Translations under genes and position numbers: made by a program
Shown here: positions 1-6,158 of the stretch, piece after piece
How the letters are laid out: the number at the start of each line of letters is the position of its first letter
Numbering within the stretch: position 1 is the first letter of the stretch
From: Burkholderiaceae bacterium
GTDB taxonomy: Bacteria > Pseudomonadota > Gammaproteobacteria > Burkholderiales > Burkholderiaceae_C
Length of the DNA stretch: 6,842 nucleotides
Direction of reading: 5' to 3'
Assembly: GCA_017999135.1 (NCBI GenBank)
Contig: JAGOBT010000173.1
Span: 1-6,842, forward strand
The notes under the pieces: model-generated
Database searches by the model: none
Told to the model about the DNA's origin: nothing
Seen by the model: only the letters and a program-made list of their open reading frames with translations

Positions 1-1478
1 CGGCCACCGCAGCTTCCGGCGCGACGGCTGGCGGACTGGCCTTGGCATCCGCCAACGCCGCCCCCGCCCTGGGGGCGCAGGGCCGCCCGTCGCAGGCCGC
101 GGCCACCGGTGCCGCAGCCGCTGCGCCATCCGCACCAGCCAGTCCGGCAGCCATTCCGTCAGCCGGCCCGGCAGGCGGCACGCCCATGGCCGTCGCCCCG
201 GCCTCTGCAGCACCGGCGGCCGCACCGCCACAGGCTGCCCTGCCCGTGGCCATGGGGGGCACCGCGGTGCCGGCCGCCGCGCCAGCCAGCCGCGCCATGG
301 CAGAAGCGGGCATGCGACCGGCAGGCCGTGCCGGCCAGACCGCCAGCGGCGGCGCGCTGCAGGGCACGGCCGCCAACGGGCCCGCCAGCGCCAGCCGCCA
401 GGCCACGCGCCATCCGGCCGACCCAGCCACGGCACCCGGCACCACACCGTCCGCCGAGCCGGGCAACGGTGATGGCCTGGCCCCCGCCGCCAGCACCGCC
501 GCAGCAGCCAACGGCGCCACCGCGGCGGCAGCGGAGCCGCCGGCACCATCGCCATCCACCCAGCCGATGCTGGCCGGCACCGGGCCTGCGGCCCTGCCTG
601 ACCCGCCGGCTGCTGATGCGGCTGGTGGCCGCGCTGGCGACCCCATGGGCCAGGCTGGCCCGACCGTGGTGCGCCCCGCAAGCGGCCAGGGCGCAGCGGC
701 CGAATCGGCGCAGCCCGGCATGGCGGCCTGGGCCGAGCGCACCCGCCAGGCCACACCGGGCGATGCACCGGTCGCCGACCCGGCCCGCCCGGCGCCAGAG
801 TCGGTCAGCACCGCGGCAGCGGGCGTGCAGCCCGTGGCGCCCCAACCCGGGGCAGCCGGCCCGCAAGGCACGGCGGCCGAGCGCGCCATGCAGGCCCTGG
901 GCGTCGCCGCCCAGGCGGTGGCACGTGCAGAGCCCCAGGCCCAGACCGACCCTGCCGCCAGCGTCCAGGTACTGCCGCCGACCATGGTGGCCACCAGCGG
1001 GCCCGTGCAGATGGGCGGCAGCACGGCGGGCACGGCACCGATGGCCGAGGCGCGGGTGCCCGTGCCGCTGGACAACCCGGGCTTTGGCGCAGCGCTGGGC
1101 ACGCAGGTGAGCGTGCTGGTGCGCGACGGCGTGCAGACGGCGCGGCTGCAGCTCAACCCGGCCGAGATGGGCCCGATCGCCGTGCAGATCGCACTGGATG
1201 GCAGCGCGGCCCGGGTCGACTTCCAGGCCGACCTGGCTGGCACCCGCGCGGTGATCGAGGCGTCGCTGCCGGCACTGGCAGGCGCGCTGCAGGAGGCCGG
1301 CTTCACGCTGGCGGGCGGCGGCGTGTTCCAGCAGACGCCGGGCCGCCAGGGCCAGGGCGACGCACCGGCCCAGCCGGGCCAGCCGCGTGGCAACGACGGC
1401 AACACCCGCGTCGCCGACCTGCCGACCACCGCCGTGCCGCTGCGCACGCAGCGTGGCCTGGTCGACCTGGTGGCCTGA
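1..1478 (+). CDS. fliK: Flagellar hook-length control protein FliK (5' partial)
   Basis: FliK is the exported molecular ruler that sets hook length and, through its C-terminal domain, makes the export gate switch from hook to filament substrates. The reading frame is open from the first complete codon at position 3 to TGA at 1476-1478, giving 491 visible residues. There is no stop or convincing start upstream, so the true start lies outside the window; a TTG at 42 is only an in-frame codon. The first ~350 visible residues are low-complexity, rich in Ala, Pro, Gly, Gln and Thr, as expected of the disordered ruler region. The C-terminal Flg_hook domain spans roughly visible residues 368-441. 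It includes LQLNPAEMGPIAVQI (from 382), the family's L-x-L-x-P-x-x-(L/M)-G core, then a VDFQAD strand and a helix ending in LQEAGF. At 491+ residues it is longer than the ~405-residue Salmonella protein, mainly through the linker. The family call rests on the C-terminal domain and on fliL following. Confidence 0.93.
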   Translation, partial: ATAASGATAGGLALASANAAPALGAQGRPSQAAATGAAAAAPSAPASPAAIPSAGPAGGTPMAVAPASAAPAAAPPQAALPVAMGGTAVPAAAPASRAMAEAGMRPAGRAGQTASGGALQGTAANGPASASRQATRHPADPATAPGTTPSAEPGNGDGLAPAASTAAAANGATAAAAEPPAPSPSTQPMLAGTGPAALPDPPAADAAGGRAGDPMGQAGPTVVRPASGQGAAAESAQPGMAAWAERTRQATPGDAPVADPARPAPESVSTAAAGVQPVAPQPGAAGPQGTAAERAMQALGVAAQAVARAEPQAQTDPAASVQVLPPTMVATSGPVQMGGSTAGTAPMAEARVPVPLDNPGFGAALGTQVSVLVRDGVQTARLQLNPAEMGPIAVQIALDGSAARVDFQADLAGTRAVIEASLPALAGALQEAGFTLAGGGVFQQTPGRQGQGDAPAQPGQPRGNDGNTRVADLPTTAVPLRTQRGLVDLVA

Positions 1479-1496
1479 TCACGCGTCACCCCGGCT

Positions 1497-1525
1497 TGCG
1501 CACCGGCCGCCCTGGCCGGTGCGCA
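1497..1525 (+). terminator. Perfect 12-bp hairpin after fliK, possible terminator
   Basis: The arms TGCGCACCGGCC (1497-1508) and GGCCGGTGCGCA (1514-1525) are exact reverse complements separated by a 5-nt loop (GCCCT). The hairpin begins 19 nt after the fliK stop. It is very GC-rich but is not followed by a T-run, so it lacks the second half of a classical intrinsic terminator. A 14-bp palindrome (1521-1534) overlaps its right arm. It could attenuate or terminate fliK transcription, or protect the mRNA 3' end. The structure is seen directly; its function is inferred. Confidence 0.45.
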
Positions 1526-1661
1526 GCGCTGCGCGCAGCCGCCACACCACTGGCAATACACGCCGGAATGCACCGCTGTTCAGCGCATCGGCGGTGCGAC
1601 CCCATCCGAATAATCGCCAGAGAGGCCCGCCATGCCGCTTTGCAGCCATGGCAGGCCACCC

Positions 1662-1678
1662 TGCCGGCTGAGCCGGCA
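1662..1678 (+). repeat. Small hairpin upstream of the fliL ribosome binding site
   Basis: TGCCGGC (1662-1668) and GCCGGCA (1672-1678) form a perfect 7-bp stem with a TGA loop. The stem ends 6 nt before the GGAGAA Shine-Dalgarno at 1685-1690. The ATG at 1678 begins at the last base of the right arm and is in frame with fliL. It has no ribosome binding site, so it is a poorer start than 1696. Confidence 0.4.
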
Positions 1679-1684
1679 TGTCCT

Positions 1685-1690
1685 GGAGAA
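1685..1690 (+). promoter_or_regulatory. fliL ribosome binding site
   Basis: GGAGAA lies 5 nt before the ATG at 1696. It decides that start over the in-frame ATG at 1678, which would add six residues (MSWRST) and has no Shine-Dalgarno sequence of its own. Confidence 0.75.
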
Positions 1691-1695
1691 GCACC

Positions 1696-2322
1696 ATGTC
1701 TGCCGCACCCGCCGCCGCTGCCGATGCCGCCCCGCCCGCCTCGGGCGGCAAGAAGAAGCTGATCATCATCATCGCCGCCGTGCTGCTGGTGGTGCTGATC
1801 GGCGGCGGCGCCGCCTTCTTCCTGCTGAAGAAGAAGCCCGCCGAGGGCGAGGAAGGCGACGACGGCCATGCCAAGGCCGAGGCCCACGAGCCCGCCCCCA
1901 AGCCCAAGCCCAAGCGCGACCCGTCGTTCAAGCCCGTGTTCGTGCCGCTGGACCCGTTCACCGTGAACCTGGCCGACAAGGAGAGCGAGCGCTACGCGCA
2001 GATCGGCGTCACGCTGGAGATCGACGACATCAAGACCGAGGCCGACCTCAAGCTCTACATGCCGGCCATCCGCAACAACATCCTGATGGTGCTGTCGCAC
2101 AAGACAGCCGCGCAACTGCTCACCCGCGAGGGCAAGGACAAGCTGGCCCAGTCGATCCTGTATGCGTCGGTGCGGCCGCTGGGCTATGACATCGAGGAAG
2201 ACGAGGACGAGGAAGAGCCCGCCGCCGACGCGCCACCGCCGAAGAAGAAGAAAAAGAAGAAGAAGCCGCCCACGAACCTGCCTGTGACGGCCGTCCATTT
2301 CTCCAACTTCATTGTTCAGTGA
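1696..2322 (+). CDS. fliL: Flagellar basal body-associated protein FliL
   Basis: FliL is a single-pass inner-membrane protein at the flagellar basal body. It surrounds or supports the MotA/MotB stators and affects torque and swarming. The 208-residue product has a short Ala/Pro-rich cytoplasmic N-terminus, a KKK motif at 19-21 and one membrane helix at about 22-44. A charged linker of roughly residues 45-75 follows, then the conserved periplasmic domain with VFVPLDPFTVNL, the RYAQIGVTLEI strand and an LYMPAIRNNILMVLSHK helix. It ends in VHFSNFIVQ, the typical FliL C-terminal strand. An unusual insert sits just before that strand: an acidic run at 167-174 (EEDEDEEE), then Pro/Ala-rich sequence, then eight lysines at 183-190. 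The start at 1696 is supported by GGAGAA at 1685-1690. fliK lies 217 bp upstream and fliM 198 bp downstream, both wider gaps than elsewhere in this cluster. Confidence 0.93.
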   Translation: MSAAPAAAADAAPPASGGKKKLIIIIAAVLLVVLIGGGAAFFLLKKKPAEGEEGDDGHAKAEAHEPAPKPKPKRDPSFKPVFVPLDPFTVNLADKESERYAQIGVTLEIDDIKTEADLKLYMPAIRNNILMVLSHKTAAQLLTREGKDKLAQSILYASVRPLGYDIEEDEDEEEPAADAPPPKKKKKKKKPPTNLPVTAVHFSNFIVQ

Positions 2323-2416
2323 TCGTGGCATGACCCAAATGGCCATCGAAGCGGCGCGGGCCGAGCGCCGGGCCGCCCCAAGCCGGCCCGCGATCCCCTC
2401 GGGGGCTGAGCCCGGA

Positions 2417-2443
2417 CGTGGACAGTCCAGTGGACTGGCCACG
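2417..2443 (+). repeat. Imperfect hairpin in the fliL-fliM spacer
   Basis: CGTGGACAGTCC (2417-2428) pairs with GGACTGGCCACG (2432-2443) around an AGT loop: 11 Watson-Crick pairs and one A/G mismatch. No T-run follows, so it does not look like a standard intrinsic terminator. It is most simply read as part of the repeat-like spacer. Confidence 0.55.
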
Positions 2444-2488
2444 CCTGGCGAAGGGCTGCGCCGACTGGCGCAGTGCGGCCTGCGAGGC

Positions 2489-2510
2489 CGGTTTGCGTAC
2501 CCGCAAACCG
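2489..2510 (+). promoter_or_regulatory. Hairpin abutting the fliM ribosome binding site
   Basis: CGGTTTGCG (2489-2497) and CGCAAACCG (2502-2510) form a perfect 9-bp stem with a 4-nt loop. Its last base touches the AGGGG Shine-Dalgarno of fliM at 2511-2515. A stem here could influence ribosome access or protect a processed 5' end. That function is inferred from position only. Confidence 0.45.
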
Positions 2511-2515
2511 AGGGG
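2511..2515 (+). promoter_or_regulatory. fliM ribosome binding site
   Basis: AGGGG lies 5 nt before the GTG at 2521. It fixes the start at that GTG, giving MNQQILSQDEVDALL, the canonical FliM N-terminus. A longer in-frame GTG at 2473 would add 16 residues encoded by the hairpin spacer and has no family support. Confidence 0.7.
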
Positions 2516-2520
2516 CTCCA

Positions 2521-3519
2521 GTGAATCAGCAGATCCTGTCGCAGGACGAGGTCGATGCGCTGTTGCAGGGCATCACCGGCGAGAGCCAGAAGGTCGAGAC
2601 CGAAGAGGTCAAGACCGAGGGCATCCGCGACTACAACATCGCCAGCCAGGAGCGGATCGTCCGTGGGCGCATGCCCACGATGGAGATCATCGGCGAGCGC
2701 TTCGCCCGCAACATCCGCCTGGGGCTGTTCAACCTGATCCGCAAGAGCCCCGAGGTGAGCATCGGCGGGGCCAAGGTCATCAAGTACAGCGCCTTCCTGC
2801 GCGAGATCGTGGTGCCCACCAACTTCAACATCGTCAGCGTGAAGCCGCTGCGCGGCAGCGGGCTGATCGTGTGCGACCCGTCGCTGGTGTTCGCGGTGAT
2901 CGACGCGCTGTACGGCGGCAACGGCAAGTACCACACCCGCATCGAGGGGCGCGACTTCTCGGCCACCGAGCAGCGCGTGATCGAGCGCCTGGTGGAAGTG
3001 ATCATCAACGAGTACCGCAAGGCCTGGGCCGGCATCTACCCGGTGGAGCTGGAGTACCAGCGCAGCGAGATGCAGCCGCAGTTCTGCAACGTGGCCACGC
3101 CCAGCGAGGTGGTGGTGGCCACCAGCTTCACGCTGGAGGTGGGCGACACCACCGGCACGGTGCACTTCTGCATCCCCTACAGCACGCTGGAACCCATCCG
3201 CGACGTGCTGTATTCGGCCATGCAGGGCGACGCCGAGCCCGACCGCCGCTGGATCAAGCTGCTGCGCACCCAGATCCAGAGCGCCGACGTGCCCCTGGTG
3301 GCTGAACTGGCGACCGCCCGGGTGACGGTGGAGCAGGTGCTGGGCTTCAAGCCCGGCGATTTCATCGAGCTGGACCTGCTGCCGATGATCCAGGCCAAGG
3401 TGGACGGCGTGCCGGTGTTCGACTGCCACTACGGCACCAGCAATGGCCGCAACGCCATCAAGATCGACAAACTGTTGACCGGTGCCGACGCGGGCTGGTT
3501 GGGAGCAGACCATGAGTGA
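2521..3519 (+). CDS. fliM: Flagellar motor switch protein FliM
   Basis: FliM forms the middle ring of the cytoplasmic C-ring. It binds CheY-phosphate and passes the signal to FliG, reversing motor rotation. The 332-residue product has all expected parts: the N-terminal CheY-P binding peptide ILSQDEVDALL (5-15), a linker, then the CheC-like middle domain opening with RMPTMEIIGERFARNIR. The FliG-contacting GGxG loop is at 132-135 (YGGNG). The C-terminal SpoA domain that dimerises with FliN spans about residues 257-318, with RVTVEQVLGFKPGDFIELD. The length is normal for the family. The start is GTG, chosen for the AGGGG at 2511-2515 and the exact match of the resulting N-terminus to the family. 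The gene overlaps fliN by 8 nt, implying translational coupling of these switch partners. Nothing looks broken. Confidence 0.98.
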   Translation: MNQQILSQDEVDALLQGITGESQKVETEEVKTEGIRDYNIASQERIVRGRMPTMEIIGERFARNIRLGLFNLIRKSPEVSIGGAKVIKYSAFLREIVVPTNFNIVSVKPLRGSGLIVCDPSLVFAVIDALYGGNGKYHTRIEGRDFSATEQRVIERLVEVIINEYRKAWAGIYPVELEYQRSEMQPQFCNVATPSEVVVATSFTLEVGDTTGTVHFCIPYSTLEPIRDVLYSAMQGDAEPDRRWIKLLRTQIQSADVPLVAELATARVTVEQVLGFKPGDFIELDLLPMIQAKVDGVPVFDCHYGTSNGRNAIKIDKLLTGADAGWLGADHE

Positions 3520-3955
3520 CGACACCGCCGGCATGTCCGAAGAAGACCGCATGGCAGCCGAATGGGCAGCTGCGCTGGACGAGAGCAAACCCAAGGAAAC
3601 CGCCAGCGAGGTGACCGACGCGCTGGGCGCCGTGCAGGCCGCGCAGTTCACCAACTTCGCGTCCAGCCCGCCGGGCACCCTGGCCCCGGGCAACGACCTG
3701 AACATGATCCTGGACATCCCGGTGCAGTTGACCGTGGAGCTGGGCCGCACGCGCATCCCGATCAAGCACATCCTGCAGCTGGCGCAGGGGTCGGTGGTGG
3801 AACTGGAAGCGCTGGCCGGCGAGCCGATGGACGTGCTGGTCAACGGCTACCTGATCGCCCAGGGCGAGGTGGTGGTGGTCAACGACAAGTTCGGCATCCG
3901 CCTGACCGACATCGTGACGCCCAGCGAGCGCATGCGCCGCCTCAGCCGGACCTGA
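3512..3955 (+). CDS. fliN: Flagellar motor switch protein FliN
   Basis: FliN forms the base of the C-ring. It pairs with the SpoA domain of FliM and docks FliH with its export cargo. The 147-residue product has an acidic N-terminal region containing EWAAALDE (17-24), similar to the short helix family members use near the FliH contact, then a variable linker. A SpoA domain covers about 62-138: DLNMILDIPVQLTVELGRT (62-80), a hydrophobic IPIKHILQL segment, EPMDVLVNGYLIAQGEVVVV and FGIRLTDIV. The ATG at 3512 is chosen over an in-frame GTG at 3482 because GGGAG at 3501-3505 lies 6 nt upstream and MSDD is a typical start. The first 8 nt overlap the end of fliM, and fliO follows after 8 nt. Confidence 0.97.
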   Translation: MSDDTAGMSEEDRMAAEWAAALDESKPKETASEVTDALGAVQAAQFTNFASSPPGTLAPGNDLNMILDIPVQLTVELGRTRIPIKHILQLAQGSVVELEALAGEPMDVLVNGYLIAQGEVVVVNDKFGIRLTDIVTPSERMRRLSRT

Positions 3956-3963
3956 CACCCACC

Positions 3964-4320
3964 ATGAGCGGAACCGACTTCATCGGCCCGGTGTTCGCCT
4001 TCGTGGCGATCCTGGCGCTGATCCCCGCCGCGCTGTGGCTGCTCAAGCGCACGCCGCTGGGCGGCAGCCAGGGCGGCAGCGCGCCGATGCGGCTGGTGGG
4101 CGCGTTGCCGCTGGCGCCCAACCAGCGCCTGGTCACCGTGGAGGTGGGCCAGGGCGACGACCGCCGCTGGCTGGTGCTGGGCGTGTCGCCGGCGGGCATC
4201 AGCACGCTGCACCAGATGCCGCCGCAGGCCGATGTGCCGTCCACGCCGGCCGGCGCCGGCTCGGTGTTTGCGCAACTGCTGCAGCGCCAGCACAAGCCCG
4301 GGAGCGGTGATGTGCGCTGA
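3964..4320 (+). CDS. fliO: Flagellar biosynthesis protein FliO
   Basis: FliO is a small membrane protein that stabilises FliP and helps the FliP/FliR export-gate complex assemble; it is not part of the finished gate. The 118-residue product has one membrane helix at about residues 8-27, followed by the basic KRT stop-transfer. A small cytoplasmic domain contains [20 protein letters not shown] and [18 protein letters not shown], the conserved strand pattern of FliO. The length fits the family (about 120 residues in enterics). ATG 3964 lies 8 nt after the fliN stop with only a weak upstream GGA, so translation probably depends on coupling from fliN. The 3' end overlaps fliP by 11 nt. Sequence conservation in this family is low, so position between fliN and fliP carries much of the weight. 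Confidence 0.92.
   Translation: MSGTDFIGPVFAFVAILALIPAALWLLKRTPLGGSQGGSAPMRLVGALPLAPNQRLVTVEVGQGDDRRWLVLGVSPAGISTLHQMPPQADVPSTPAGAGSVFAQLLQRQHKPGSGDVR
4300..4304 (+). promoter_or_regulatory. fliP ribosome binding site
   Basis: GGGAG sits inside the end of fliO, 5 nt before the ATG at 4310. A GTG at 4307 is only 2 nt from it and is too close. The far-upstream in-frame ATG at 4232 would encode a Cys/Arg-rich extension in front of a complete signal peptide and is rejected. Confidence 0.65.
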
Positions 4321-5101
4321 CGCCCGCCGGTTTTCTTCGCGCCTGGGTCGCGCCGCCGGCACGGCCCTGGCCACAACGTTGTTGTCGGCATTTTCTGCAG
4401 CCGCTGTAGCGCAATCTGCCACGGGCGGGCCCAGCCTGCCGCTGCTGGTGGGCCAGGCCAGCGGGGGCACGGCCTATTCGGTGCCGATCCAGACGCTGCT
4501 GTTCTTCACCGCGCTGACATTCCTGCCGGCGGTGGTGCTGATGATGACCGGCTTCACCCGCATCGTGATCGTGCTGAGCCTGCTGCGCCAGGCGCTGGGC
4601 ACGCAGGCCGCGCCGCCCAACCAGGTGATCATCGGGCTGAGCCTGTTCCTGACCTTCTTCGTCATGCAGCCCACGCTGGACAAGGTGTACCAGGAGGCCT
4701 GGCTGCCCTACTCCACCCAGCAGATCCAGTTCCCCGAGGCGGTGGACCGGGCCGGTGCGCCGATGCGCGCCTTCATGCTCAAGCAGACGCGCCACAGCGA
4801 CATGCAGCTGTTCGCCAAGCTGGCCAAGGTGCCGGCTGATGTGAAGCCCGAGCAGATGCCGTTCATGGTGATCGTGCCGGCCTTCGTGGCCAGCGAGTTG
4901 AAGAGCGCGTTCCAGATCGGCTTCATGATCTTCATCCCGTTCCTGATCATCGACATGATCGTGGCCAGCGTGCTGATGAGCCTGGGCATGATGATGCTCA
5001 GCCCGGTGCTGGTGAGCCTGCCGTTCAAGCTGATGCTGTTCGTGCTGGCCGATGGCTGGAACCTGCTGCTCGGATCGCTGGCCGCGTCATTTGCCACCTA
5101 G
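4310..5101 (+). CDS. fliP: Flagellar type III export gate protein FliP
   Basis: FliP forms the core of the flagellar export gate as a pentamer with FliQ and FliR, through which rod, hook and filament subunits pass. The 263-residue product starts with a signal peptide: basic residues RRFSSRLGR, a hydrophobic stretch of about 16-33, and a likely cleavage site AVA/QS after residue 34. Processing is known for FliP in Salmonella. Both family signatures are visible: [16 protein letters not shown] at 190-205 and [13 protein letters not shown] at 238-250. Four membrane segments are expected, with a larger loop between the second and third that contains [18 protein letters not shown]. The start at 4310 follows from GGGAG at 4300-4304 and yields a normal family length. 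It overlaps the fliO stop by 11 nt. Confidence 0.98.
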   Translation: MCADARRFSSRLGRAAGTALATTLLSAFSAAAVAQSATGGPSLPLLVGQASGGTAYSVPIQTLLFFTALTFLPAVVLMMTGFTRIVIVLSLLRQALGTQAAPPNQVIIGLSLFLTFFVMQPTLDKVYQEAWLPYSTQQIQFPEAVDRAGAPMRAFMLKQTRHSDMQLFAKLAKVPADVKPEQMPFMVIVPAFVASELKSAFQIGFMIFIPFLIIDMIVASVLMSLGMMMLSPVLVSLPFKLMLFVLADGWNLLLGSLAASFAT

Positions 5102-5119
5102 TGTTCTGAGCGAGCGAAC

Positions 5120-5389
5120 ATGGACAGTCAACAAGCGTTCCACCTGGGCCAGCAAGGCCTGTACATGCTGCTGCTGGTGTCGGCACCCATCCTGCTGGCG
5201 GTGCTGGTGGTGGGCCTGGTGGTCAGCATCTTCCAGGCGGCCACGCAGATCAACGAGGCCACGCTGAGCTTCGTGCCCAAGGTGGTGGCCGCGGTGGCGG
5301 TGCTGGCCGTGGCCGGGCCCTGGATGCTGACCATGCTGGTGGAATACATCCAGCGCACGCTGCTGGCCATCCCCACGGCGGTGGGCTGA
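5120..5389 (+). CDS. fliQ: Flagellar type III export gate protein FliQ
   Basis: FliQ is a small two-helix membrane protein; several copies wrap around the FliP/FliR core of the export gate. The product is 89 residues, the standard family length. The first membrane helix is about 15-37 and the second about 53-74. The strongly conserved loop QAATQINEATLSFVPK (39-54) lies between them and gives a firm identification. ATG 5120 begins 18 nt after the fliP stop. Upstream only a purine-rich GAGCGAGCGAA is present as a weak ribosome binding site. fliR follows after 7 nt. Confidence 0.97.
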   Translation: MDSQQAFHLGQQGLYMLLLVSAPILLAVLVVGLVVSIFQAATQINEATLSFVPKVVAAVAVLAVAGPWMLTMLVEYIQRTLLAIPTAVG

Positions 5390-5396
5390 ACTTGCT

Positions 5397-6158
5397 GTGA
5401 TCAACCTCAGCGAAGCGCAGATCCTGGCGTGGATCACGCCGCTGCTGTGGCCGTTCCTGCGGGCGCTGGCGCTGCTGGCCACGGTGCCGGTGTTCAGCCA
5501 GCGGGCAGTGCCGATGCGGGTGAAGATCGGCCTGGCCGGCTTCATCGCGCTGGCGGCCCAGCCCAGCCTGCCGGCGATGCCGGTGGTGCCACTGGATTCA
5601 CCACTGGCCTTCATGGTGGTGGCGCAGCAGGTGCTGGTGGGCGTGACCATGGGCTTCGCCGTGCGGCTGGTGTTTGCCGCAGTGGAAATGGGCGGTGAGC
5701 TGATCGGCCTGCAGATGGGCCTGAACTTCGCCGGGTTCTTCGACCCGGCCACCGCCAGCCAGGGCACCGCCAGCAGCCGGCTGTTCGGTACGCTGGTGGC
5801 CTTCCTGTTCGTGCTGGGCAATGGCCATCTGATGCTGATCCAGGCGGTGGTGCGCAGCTTCGAGGTGTTCCAGGTCGGCGACATGCCGCTGGCTTTCCTG
5901 CAGCGCCTGCAGCCACAGCAATGGGGCAGCGAGATCTTCATGCTCGGCCTGTGGATCGCGCTGCCGCTGGTGGGCATGCTGCTGTTCGTCAACCTGGTGC
6001 TGGGCGTGATCTCGCGCGTGGCGCCGCAGATCAGCGTGTTCTCGGTCGGCTTTCCGATCACCGTGACGGTGGGCCTGATCGGCATGCTGCTGACCCTGCC
6101 ACTGATGGAGATGCCCTTCACCATGGCGCTGCAGCGGATGGTGGAGCAGTTCCAGTAG
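5397..6158 (+). CDS. fliR: Flagellar type III export gate protein FliR
   Basis: FliR is the single-copy subunit that completes the FliP5-FliQ4-FliR1 export gate and contacts FlhB. The 253-residue product is hydrophobic throughout, consistent with the roughly six membrane segments of the family. It shows the N-terminal AWITPLLWPFLRALALLATVP segment and the conserved GGELIGLQMGLNFAGFFDP block at 99-117. The C-terminal part has ISRVAPQISVFSVGFPI, also typical. The start is GTG at 5397, 7 nt after the fliQ stop, with GGTGGG about 11 nt upstream as a distant Shine-Dalgarno. MINLSEAQ agrees with the usual N-terminus. FliR is intact and not fused to FlhB. flhB does not follow, and this is the last flagellar gene in the cluster here. 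Confidence 0.97.
   Translation: MINLSEAQILAWITPLLWPFLRALALLATVPVFSQRAVPMRVKIGLAGFIALAAQPSLPAMPVVPLDSPLAFMVVAQQVLVGVTMGFAVRLVFAAVEMGGELIGLQMGLNFAGFFDPATASQGTASSRLFGTLVAFLFVLGNGHLMLIQAVVRSFEVFQVGDMPLAFLQRLQPQQWGSEIFMLGLWIALPLVGMLLFVNLVLGVISRVAPQISVFSVGFPITVTVGLIGMLLTLPLMEMPFTMALQRMVEQFQ

Larger units (their letters stand above)
1479..1695. other. Non-coding gap between fliK and fliL
   Basis: This 217-bp gap holds two hairpins (1497-1525 and 1662-1678) and the fliL ribosome binding site. I see no credible gene in it. The only AT-rich patch is around 1604-1614 (containing GAATAAT), but I found no matching -35 box and no good sigma-28 or sigma-54 consensus. A promoter for fliL is therefore possible but not demonstrated. 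Together with the hairpin after fliK, the gap may separate a fliK-ending transcript from a fliL-led one. Confidence 0.5.
2323..2520. repeat. Hairpin-rich spacer between fliL and fliM, possible dispersed intergenic repeat
   Basis: This 198-bp gap splits two genes that are usually nearly adjacent. It contains several inverted repeats in tandem: CGCGGGCCG/CGGCCCGCG (2355-2363 with 2384-2392), CCCC-TC-GGGG (2395-2404), a 12-position stem with one mismatch (2417-2428 with 2432-2443), and a perfect 9-bp stem (2489-2497 with 2502-2510). Weak ORFs cross it on both strands without recognisable domains. Its style (GGGCCGCCCC near 2370, CCCCTCGGGG, GTCC-AGT-GGAC) resembles the dispersed intergenic repeats of Burkholderiales genomes. 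I recall these in general terms and could not compare them here, so the repeat identity is inference while the hairpins are directly visible. Confidence 0.5.

Noticed and set aside
109..1110. Open frames overlapping fliK in other frames (Arg/Pro-rich)
   Set aside because: They are by-products of the GC-rich repetitive fliK sequence. The Flg_hook domain is only in the fliK frame.
1551..1575. Possible sigma-54 promoter around TGGCA upstream of fliL
   Set aside because: The spacing from GG to the next GC does not fit the -24/-12 pattern; no TTGC box sits at the right distance.
1585..1614. Possible sigma-28 or sigma-70 promoter using the CCGAATAA patch
   Set aside because: Only about 5 of 8 bases fit the GCCGATAA box and no TAAA or TTGACA-like -35 element lies at the right distance.
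1486..3843. Long antisense open frame of 785 codons opposite fliL, fliM and fliN
   Set aside because: It lies antisense to three firmly identified genes. High GC at third positions removes stops on the opposite strand, and its product is His/Gln/Leu-rich with no family pattern.
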